From: Caldifarciminota bacterium UBA6260
GTDB taxonomy: Bacteria; Hydrothermota; 32-111
NCBI GenBank assembly: GCA_002441125.1
Contig: DJVI01000031.1
Coordinates: 57,703 to 86,405, forward strand
DNA length: 28,703 bases
Direction of reading: 5' to 3'
The translations under genes were made by a program, and so were the position numbers. The stretch's first letter is position 1; the number at the start of each line of letters is the position of its first letter. The notes under the pieces were generated by a model, which made no database searches, was not told the origin of the DNA, and saw only the letters and a program-made list of their open reading frames with translations. Positions 16,685 through 23,095 of this stretch are shown here, in pieces.

Positions 16685-17278
16685 ATGAAAAAATTTCCAT
16701 TTTTAGAAATCGGTATAGTAATAGCTACAGCAATTCTTCTTTACATTTTAATATACCCTGGGTATATTAAAAATAAAGAAGTTAATAACAATTACAACAT
16801 GATCTCAAATATATACGCTTTAAGAGCAGCATACGAAAAGTATGTGTCACTCGATAACATGGGAGAATTACCAGATAAGATCGATAGTAAAATCTATCAG
16901 TACCTTAAAGAATTTGGTGTTAAAAATCCTTACACTCACGAAGATTACAAAGAGGGAGATATAAAAATATACAATCTTGAGAATACTCTTGATATAGTCG
17001 ATAATACACTTTCAGGTAAACATGGCTTGCAGAGGGGCAAACCCGGCACATTCGCTATAGGTTTCTTCATTCCAGATTTAACTTCTTACAATGAACTTGC
17101 TAACAAACCAAACAAAACAAAAGAAGATCTTAAAAAGTTGGAATCGATTAAACCTGAAGTAAAGAAATACACTATTATAGGATTCAAACAGGATTCACTT
17201 CCAGTAACTACAAAAGATATGACTGGTGAAAAGTTGGAAGTATTCTTTATTCAGGGTGAAAAAACAAGTACAGATTAA
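16685..17278 (+). CDS. Pilin/pseudopilin-like membrane-anchored protein, atypical leader
   Basis: A 197-residue protein with one N-terminal hydrophobic helix (about 5-25) followed by a long amphipathic helix and a hydrophilic, Lys/Glu-rich body. Residues 4-14 read FPFLEIGIVIA, matching mature type IV pilins and pseudopilins (Phe1, Glu5). The region ALRAAYEKYV, then a spaced ELPDKI, then VKNPYTHE resembles the helix and NPYT segment of GspG-like pseudopilins. The prepilin-peptidase glycine is missing: Lys3 precedes the Phe. It may therefore stay uncleaved in the membrane. It is expressed alone from a consensus promoter with an AGGAG site. It ends in a 4-base TTAA shared with the stop of convergent murI. 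Pilin kinship is moderately supported; function is unknown. Confidence 0.65.
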   Translation: MKKFPFLEIGIVIATAILLYILIYPGYIKNKEVNNNYNMISNIYALRAAYEKYVSLDNMGELPDKIDSKIYQYLKEFGVKNPYTHEDYKEGDIKIYNLENTLDIVDNTLSGKHGLQRGKPGTFAIGFFIPDLTSYNELANKPNKTKEDLKKLESIKPEVKKYTIIGFKQDSLPVTTKDMTGEKLEVFFIQGEKTSTD

Positions 17279-18099
17279 TACTTGTCAATATCAACTTTTT
17301 CTATCCTGTTTTTCAGATCGAGTTTAAGAAACTTGTAAACTATTTTTGAAAAGTTTGCAGGTATATCGGAAAGATACAGCTTTATATCGCCTGTACTTTC
17401 TTTTGGATTTTCAATACCATTATCTTCAAGAATATGTTTCACAGTTCTTGCTGTCTGTAATGCGGAATTCACTATTGAAATTTTTTTACCACAGATTTTA
17501 GATATTTCTTTTTCAAATAGAGGATAATGGGTGCATCCGAGAATTAGTGTATCGATATTTTTATTTATCAGTTCACTAAGATAATTCTTTAAAACAAGTC
17601 TTGTTATCTCTCCCTTAAAAAATCCCTCTTCAGCGAGTGGAACAAGAAGTGGTGTCATCTTTGAAAAAACTTTTATCTTAGGATTGAACCTTTTTAGAAC
17701 TTTCCTGTATGAACCTGATCCTATGGTTGCGGGAGTTCCTATAACACCTATCTTTAAATTGTTAGTTATCTGTGAGGCGTAAAGTGCATTTGGAATAAGC
17801 ACATCGACGAATGGAATATTTTTATATTTTGCTTTCAAAAGATCCATAGCATTTGAGGATACTGTATTACACGCAACAACTATAAGTTTCACATCCTTTT
17901 GAAGTAAAAAATTAGCATCCTGTATAGCATATTTTTGGATAGTTTCAACAGATTTTATACCATATGGAACCCTTGCAGTATCACCAAAATATATCAAATC
18001 CTCATTTGGCAAAACTTTTCTTACTTCCTTTAAAACTGTTAAACCTCCAATACCGGAGTCGAATATACCAATTGGTTTACTTTGTGAATTTTTTCTCAT
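17275..18099 (-). CDS. murI: Glutamate racemase
   Basis: Interconverts L- and D-glutamate to supply D-Glu for peptidoglycan. The 274 residues match family length. The two catalytic cysteines are visible: C77 in VACNTVSS and C189 in LGCTHYPL. Family motifs GIFDSGIGGLTVL, YFGDTARVPYG and GTPATIGSGSY are also present. It is the last gene of the minus-strand run; its ATG lies 23 bases inside the amidase gene, so the two wall genes are translationally coupled. Its TAA overlaps the TAA of the opposite-strand pilin-like gene, leaving no room for a terminator between them. Confidence 0.97.
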   Translation of the reverse strand: MRKNSQSKPIGIFDSGIGGLTVLKEVRKVLPNEDLIYFGDTARVPYGIKSVETIQKYAIQDANFLLQKDVKLIVVACNTVSSNAMDLLKAKYKNIPFVDVLIPNALYASQITNNLKIGVIGTPATIGSGSYRKVLKRFNPKIKVFSKMTPLLVPLAEEGFFKGEITRLVLKNYLSELINKNIDTLILGCTHYPLFEKEISKICGKKISIVNSALQTARTVKHILEDNGIENPKESTGDIKLYLSDIPANFSKIVYKFLKLDLKNRIEKVDIDKY

Positions 18100-19531
18100 G
18101 TTCTTTAATAAAATCCCTTATACCTTCAAATATTAACTGTGTTAATTCATCTCTATAACTTTTGTTGTTCAACTTTTTTTCCTCTTCTTTATTTGAAATA
18201 TATCCACATTCAATAAGAATAGCAGGCATAAAATTTCCTTTTAATACATAGAAACCAGCCTGCCTAACTCCTTTTTCACAATCCTGATATTTTTTTTCAA
18301 ATCTTGTTTGGACAAGTTCCGCCAACCTTGAAGATTCCTGTAAAAACTCATTCTGGGCAAGATCAAAAAATATAAAATCTATACCTTTTTTTTCAGTTTC
18401 AGGGAGGTCAAAAGTTACAGAAGCATTTTCTCTTGCTTCCACAGCCCTTTCCCAATCCGTTTTTGCTGTTGAAAGAAAATATGTTTCAAAACCTTTCGCT
18501 TCCGTATTTTTTGATGCGTTGCAATGGATTGAGATGAAGAGACTATTTTTGTATTTATTGGCAAAATTTGTTCTATCTTTAAGGGAAAGGAACCTATCAT
18601 CATACCTTGTAAGAACAACATCTATTCCTGAAAGGTTTGCTTTAATTTTATCTTTTAGTCTTAGTGCCATATCCAGATTAAGATTCTTCTCTTTCGTTCC
18701 ATTGTATCCTATAGCACCCGGGTCTTTCCCACCATGTCCCGGATCTATTATTATAGTTTTTATAGTTTGAGGTTGGTTAATGTTATCACTTTTTTTAAGT
18801 TTGATAAAATTGATTTTTATAGAGTCATCAAATAAAAGCAAAGTGTCGAACAAAAATTCCGGAGAGAATGTTATAATGTATGTTGAACCATCTTCATCAT
18901 TTATAGGTTGTGCTACCCTTACAAGATTTTTTGAATTTTTTATTCTGAAAGAGTCCTCATTAATAAAACAATCTTTAAAGAATAAAATTATATCCCTTTG
19001 GGTTAACTCATAGGATGTTTGTGGTGTTTTGTTGAAAAGCAGAGTGATACTCGTTTCATTCTCTTTTATTTTTTTTAGGGATAACTTTTCAAAATATTTT
19101 ATAGAGTAATCCAAAAAAACTGTTTCATTTGGCAAAAGTTTTTCAAAAATCTGCTTAATACCTTTTACAGGGAAAAATATCTGTTGTTCTTTCAAAATTG
19201 GAGTGTAAGATATTTTATAAGTGTTTCCACCGACTTTTACAAAAGGGGAGTTTATAAGTAAAATAGCATAATTTTTTTCTGTTTCAACTGTAATCTCTTC
19301 TTGGACCTTTTTGAATTTTATTTTGCCATTCAAAAGGTTTACAAGAATATTAAGATCTACATACTCTATCCCTTCAAAATTCTGTATCTGCAAAGAATCT
19401 ACTTTACCATTTTTATTTATCTCAAAATAGTTTTCAGAATGTATATAAAGACAAATGAATAAAATTAAATATGTTTGTAATCTGAAAAGATTACCTGTGA
19501 TTTTTAAGATCCCTTGAAATCTCTCTTTCAT
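18077..19531 (-). CDS. N-acetylmuramoyl-L-alanine amidase (Amidase_3), exported
   Basis: A zinc amidase that cuts the bond between MurNAc and the stem peptide. From the ATG at 19531 it has 484 residues; the open frame runs up to 19618, but those 29 extra residues translate smpB DNA. The N-terminus has an uncleaved or cleavable hydrophobic segment (about 18-32) for export, followed by a beta-rich region (about 40-230) resembling AMIN or copper-amine-oxidase-like stalk domains. The catalytic domain (from about 240) shows zinc ligands in IDPGHGGKDPG, the Glu in TKEKN, the His in FISIHCNAS, and the catalytic Glu in LIECGYISN. It overlaps smpB by 41 bases and murI by 23. No good ribosome site precedes the ATG, so coupling to smpB translation is likely. 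Confidence 0.93.
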   Translation of the reverse strand: MKERFQGILKITGNLFRLQTYLILFICLYIHSENYFEINKNGKVDSLQIQNFEGIEYVDLNILVNLLNGKIKFKKVQEEITVETEKNYAILLINSPFVKVGGNTYKISYTPILKEQQIFFPVKGIKQIFEKLLPNETVFLDYSIKYFEKLSLKKIKENETSITLLFNKTPQTSYELTQRDIILFFKDCFINEDSFRIKNSKNLVRVAQPINDEDGSTYIITFSPEFLFDTLLLFDDSIKINFIKLKKSDNINQPQTIKTIIIDPGHGGKDPGAIGYNGTKEKNLNLDMALRLKDKIKANLSGIDVVLTRYDDRFLSLKDRTNFANKYKNSLFISIHCNASKNTEAKGFETYFLSTAKTDWERAVEARENASVTFDLPETEKKGIDFIFFDLAQNEFLQESSRLAELVQTRFEKKYQDCEKGVRQAGFYVLKGNFMPAILIECGYISNKEEEKKLNNKSYRDELTQLIFEGIRDFIKEHEKKFTK

Positions 19532-19946
19532 AATCTTTTCTTTTAATACTCTCTTTTTTATCGTACATCTTTTTACCTTTACATAAAGCGATCTTGATTT
19601 TAACCAAATTTCTATCATTTAAGTATACTTCAACAGGTTTTAAAGTCAAACCCTTTTCTTCAATTTTCCTTTGCAACCTTTTTATTTGGTTTTTATGGAG
19701 TAAAAGTTTTCTTTTCCTTTTCGGTTCGATATTTGTGTGGGTACCGTAAGGGTTTTTATCTATAGTCATATCGTAGAGAAAAATCTCCATCTTCTCTTTA
19801 TCTATTTTACAGTATGCTTCCTTAATGGAAAATGCACCTCTTCTTATAGATTTGACCTCATCACCTTTTAAAACAATACCTGCTTCAAAATCTTCGAAAA
19901 CTTCATAATCGAAAAATAATTTTTTATTCTTCTGTAAAATTTTCAT
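19491..19946 (-). CDS. smpB: SsrA-binding protein SmpB (trans-translation)
   Basis: Binds tmRNA and carries it to stalled ribosomes. The 151 residues follow the family throughout: DYEVFEDFEAGIVLKGDEVKSIR near the start, IEPKRKRKLLLHK in the middle, KGLTLKPVEVYL, then CKGKKMYDKKESIKRKDYEREI and a basic C-terminal tail. The ATG lies in a 4-base ATGA overlap with the stop of the secreted protein gene upstream. The gene ends 41 bases inside the amidase gene. No tmRNA gene (ssrA) is visible in the window. Placement between a secreted protein and a wall amidase is not functionally obvious. Confidence 0.97.
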   Translation of the reverse strand: MKILQKNKKLFFDYEVFEDFEAGIVLKGDEVKSIRRGAFSIKEAYCKIDKEKMEIFLYDMTIDKNPYGTHTNIEPKRKRKLLLHKNQIKRLQRKIEEKGLTLKPVEVYLNDRNLVKIKIALCKGKKMYDKKESIKRKDYEREISRDLKNHR

Positions 19947-22108
19947 TTCAATTTATAAAATTTATATAAAGGTTTCCCATCAATTGTAACAAAATATATT
20001 CCTCTTTTCAAATTTTTTAAATCGACTTCTTCCTTTTTTATTTTTTCATTTAAAATAATTTTGCCTGTTACATCGATAATTTTTAAATTTTTGCCATCAA
20101 TATTTGAAAGAGTGAGTAAATCCTTTTTTACATCGAAATATATTTTCCCATTTTTCAACTTTTTTGGGGAGAATGTGAAAGTAAAACTTTTTGCTATTTG
20201 TCCTTCGTTAGAAACAAATTCTACCATGTAGTAAGAAACACCTTCTAAATTTTTATCTTTTAGTATAACTTTCTCTTCACTCTTTGAATAATCTATTAGT
20301 TTATAAAGGTTGTTCTTTTTCTTGTAAAGTTTAATCGTTTTATACATCTGTTGGGAATCAACATTTATTTCAATGAAAAGTGTTTCGTTTACCTGTTCAC
20401 AAATGTATGAAATCTCGTTTAAACCTGTGTTATCTAATGAATCTATAACAAGCCAGAATGTTGTGTTTAGTAAAAGTTTTCTTGAGACTCCCTCATTCCA
20501 ACCGTCGTAAAGATTATCTGAGGGGTTTCCAGTTCCATCGTCGAAAGGTGAAGAGTCACCACAGCCTGCAACTTTTCCTTTCCCATAGTATGCAACTGAA
20601 AGCATAGAATAGTTAGAACCAAATAGTGCTATAGCTTTCGATTTAGTATTTTTGGGTATCATTGTTCCAGCATGGTAGTAAAAATAACCTGAAACATTTC
20701 CGAAAGGTCCATTTATAATAGTGTCGTTTGTAGTGTCATAGATGTTTGTGGAATCTGAACTGTTGTTGTACCCCTCTCCAACCTGTTGGAAATGGATGCC
20801 AAAAGAATCTGAACCAAAATCTTGCCATATTTCGGGAGAGTCCCAACCATCTCCATCTCTATCTGATGAAACATGGTCTGCGATCATAAACAAAGAACCA
20901 CCATCTCTCACATAGTTGAAAATATTTGTTTTCTCAGTTGAAGTGAAAGGATTTTGTGGTTCACAGTTTATATAAAGGTCAAAATTTTTTAGATCGAGTG
21001 GACTTGATGAATTGTATCTTATAGGTGAATCTGGTGGTAAGGTGTAAACTTCAAAAGTTATTTTATTATTTTCCCAATTTATTAATGCTGTATCGAGTTC
21101 AAATCCCCAAGAGGATATGGCACCATCCCAGTCAGTCTCTTTTGTTGGAGATACTGGCAAAGGAGTAGGGTAATCTCTATCTATAACCCAATCAGCGTTT
21201 GCTGCGGTTTGATTTTTCGTATAATCAAAAAGAACTTTTTTAATCTTTGAGGATGTCGAAATATAAATATCGTAAGAGTATGTTGAACTCTCTGTCCTGT
21301 TACCTGAGTTGTCTTTAGCGATTATATAGTATTGCACGGTTCCAGATGTTTGTTTTGGGATAGTATAAAATCTTTTGTTAACTTTTATACTATCGTTGTA
21401 AACACTGTTCCAACTTTCAGAGTTAACTCTAAAATATAATGAATCTGTTGTGATAGAAGTATCATCTGTTATATCTGCTGAAACTGTTACGATATCATTT
21501 TGTGTAACCGATGTTGGGGTTTGAATTATATTTGTAATTACAGGTGAAGTTGATGAAGTAGTATCACCAAAAAATACAGAATCTATATATATTACTCCAG
21601 ATCCTGAAAAACCTGTCATATCATAGAATCGAAAACCAACTCTCACATAATAGCAGTTTGCAGGTGTTGTTATAAGTGTTTCTGGAAAAAATTGCCAAGA
21701 TGTTGAGTTTCCAACTGAGTCGAGGGTAAAATTGTTTGATAAAAGATTATAAGTGCTTCCATAATAATTAAGATAAATTTTTCCATATAAGTATGGGTCA
21801 TTATCGTAAACATAAGATTTAATTTTGTATGTTGTGTTTTGTGAAACTGGAATATATTCAGAAACAACATCTGTTAAAGCTTGTGTTTTTGTAAAAACAT
21901 TAGCTTTCATACTGTAATTTCCAGAGAAGGAAAATGTTGATCTTTCTACATAGAAAGTATCTTTGGATAATGAATCTGCAAACCAGTTGTTTGGATGGTA
22001 GATATCACTCCAGTTCTCAAAACTATTGTTCTGCAAAAGGTTTGTTGAACCAATGTCCAGACAAATTAAAATTGGAAAAATAAAAAATAGTAATTTAATT
22101 TTTTTCAT
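19943..22108 (-). CDS. Secreted multidomain protein with T9SS-type C-terminal sorting domain
   Basis: A 721-residue exported protein of unknown activity. Signal peptide about 1-20; then a jelly-roll region (about 25-185, starting LLQNNSFENW) like carbohydrate-binding modules; then an Ig/FN3-like domain (about 190-285). The central domain (about 310-560) contains LYINCEPQNPFTSTEK, YVRDGGSLFMIADH and YGKGKVAGCGDSSPF, resembling the glutamine-amidotransferase-like fold of DUF4350/IFT52-type proteins. The last 75 or so residues form a T9SS type A-like tail: a strand, LKIIDVTGKII, then LKRGIYFVTIDGK and a basic end. The start follows GGAAGGA 4 bases upstream and a good promoter. It overlaps smpB by ATGA. 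Ligand or substrate cannot be named; domain calls are by pattern only. Confidence 0.8.
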   Translation of the reverse strand: MKKIKLLFFIFPILICLDIGSTNLLQNNSFENWSDIYHPNNWFADSLSKDTFYVERSTFSFSGNYSMKANVFTKTQALTDVVSEYIPVSQNTTYKIKSYVYDNDPYLYGKIYLNYYGSTYNLLSNNFTLDSVGNSTSWQFFPETLITTPANCYYVRVGFRFYDMTGFSGSGVIYIDSVFFGDTTSSTSPVITNIIQTPTSVTQNDIVTVSADITDDTSITTDSLYFRVNSESWNSVYNDSIKVNKRFYTIPKQTSGTVQYYIIAKDNSGNRTESSTYSYDIYISTSSKIKKVLFDYTKNQTAANADWVIDRDYPTPLPVSPTKETDWDGAISSWGFELDTALINWENNKITFEVYTLPPDSPIRYNSSSPLDLKNFDLYINCEPQNPFTSTEKTNIFNYVRDGGSLFMIADHVSSDRDGDGWDSPEIWQDFGSDSFGIHFQQVGEGYNNSSDSTNIYDTTNDTIINGPFGNVSGYFYYHAGTMIPKNTKSKAIALFGSNYSMLSVAYYGKGKVAGCGDSSPFDDGTGNPSDNLYDGWNEGVSRKLLLNTTFWLVIDSLDNTGLNEISYICEQVNETLFIEINVDSQQMYKTIKLYKKKNNLYKLIDYSKSEEKVILKDKNLEGVSYYMVEFVSNEGQIAKSFTFTFSPKKLKNGKIYFDVKKDLLTLSNIDGKNLKIIDVTGKIILNEKIKKEEVDLKNLKRGIYFVTIDGKPLYKFYKLK

Positions 22109-22234
22109 TTTTTCCTTCCATTTTTTAATTTTGTTTACCTTATTAATTTATATTTAAAAAATAGAAATTGTCAAGTAAAATTGGATATTGATTTTTTGAC
22201 AAATTAATATAACATATAAAAAAAAGGAGTTCAC
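22109..22234. promoter_or_regulatory. Divergent intergenic region, 126 bases
   Basis: The largest gene-free stretch of the window. It separates the minus-strand operon from the recombinase-uvrA run. Two TTGACA hexamers face outward: one serves the minus strand (22174-22169), the other (22196-22201) points toward the recombinase. The plus-strand one lacks a well-spaced -10 box; the nearest TATAAA (22215-22220) is only 13 bases away and TATAAC (22208-22213) only 6, so the plus-strand promoter is not resolved. AAAAGGAG before the TTG at 22235 is a good ribosome site. No RNA gene or terminator hairpin was seen. Confidence 0.5.
22147..22174 (-). promoter_or_regulatory. Sigma-70-type promoter of the minus-strand operon
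   Basis: Read on the minus strand: TTGACA (22174-22169), 16 bases, TATAAA (22152-22147). The expected transcript start is near 22140, about 32 bases before the ATG at 22108, with GGAAGGA (22119-22113) in between. The 16-base spacer matches the consensus promoter at 16629-16656. Confidence 0.7.
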
Positions 22235-23092
22235 TTGAAAATAATCGATGTTTATCTTTATTTAAAATTTTCTAAGGATGAAGATCGTGATAAAAAGGTT
22301 GAAGAGAGTGTTGAGAAATTTTTAAAAGAACAAAAAATTTACAGAGTGATAAAAAAATTCATAGATGGTCCTGATTCAGAGGATAGAGGTCTTGCGGATC
22401 TTTTAAACTATGCGAGAGTGAATGAGAATGTAAAAAAGATAATCGCACATTCAAGGGAAAACATATCACCCGATGATATTTTTACTATGTGGGTTGAAAA
22501 GGAGCTTCTCAAATATGGTGTTACTATAAGGTATGTTGAAGAGAAGATCTCTGAATCTTTGGATTATGAGATATTAAGGGAAAAAATAATTGGTGCTTTT
22601 GCAAGGTATGAAAAGGAGAAATTACCAAACAAACTCGCGGCACATAGAGTTTTAAGAATAGTTGAAAAAAGGATGAAAGCGAGTGGGAATTGTCCTTTAG
22701 GATATAAATATGTTGGAAAGGTTAATGATAAAAGGATAATAGTTGTAAAAGAGGAAGCTGAAATTGTAAGATTGATATTCAACAAATACCTTGAATTCAA
22801 ATCTTTAGGAAGGTTGAAAGAGTATCTACAGGAGAATAACATTAGATCCAAAAGAGGAAAAATTTTTTCAAGGCAGGCTCTTTACAATATTCTTACAAAC
22901 AAATTCTATATAGGATTCTTGTCTTACAACCTTTATAAATATATTGAAACTGAAAAGAACAAAAGAAAACCTGTTCTTATAGAAGAGAGAAGAATTGAAG
23001 GAAAACATGAAAGGATAATAGATAAAGAGATATTTGAAGAGGTAAACAAAATTCTTGAAGAGAACAATAAACACAAAAACGATTTTATTTGA
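22235..23092 (+). CDS. Large serine recombinase-like protein with eroded catalytic domain
   Basis: The 285 residues align with large serine recombinases: resolvase-like N-domain (about 3-105), helix E-like segment (about 115-150), then a well-kept Recombinase domain (about 150-240, starting CPLGYKY, with EEAEIVRLIFNKY and ILTNKFYIG). The nucleophile is probably S13 (YLKFSKDED) and R51 and R74 remain. The arginine two before the serine is Lys11, the Asp of the usual DRLxR is Ser73, and its last Arg is Ile77. There is no C-terminal zinc ribbon or coiled coil. The start is TTG with AGGAG 6 bases upstream. It stops 3 bases before uvrA. It could be a domesticated DNA-binding protein or an odd but active recombinase; no flanking att-like repeats were noticed. 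Confidence 0.8.
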   Translation: MKIIDVYLYLKFSKDEDRDKKVEESVEKFLKEQKIYRVIKKFIDGPDSEDRGLADLLNYARVNENVKKIIAHSRENISPDDIFTMWVEKELLKYGVTIRYVEEKISESLDYEILREKIIGAFARYEKEKLPNKLAAHRVLRIVEKRMKASGNCPLGYKYVGKVNDKRIIVVKEEAEIVRLIFNKYLEFKSLGRLKEYLQENNIRSKRGKIFSRQALYNILTNKFYIGFLSYNLYKYIETEKNKRKPVLIEERRIEGKHERIIDKEIFEEVNKILEENNKHKNDFI

Positions 23093-23095
23093 TGA

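Noticed and set aside
22196..22220. Complete promoter TTGACA to TATAAA for the recombinase gene
   Set aside because: The spacer is only 13 bases and the start of transcription would fall inside the ribosome-binding site; kept only as an unresolved region.
22109..23095. Mobile element or attachment site around the recombinase-like gene
   Set aside because: No flanking direct repeats, tRNA target or cargo genes were seen; the gene lies in an operon-like run with uvrA.
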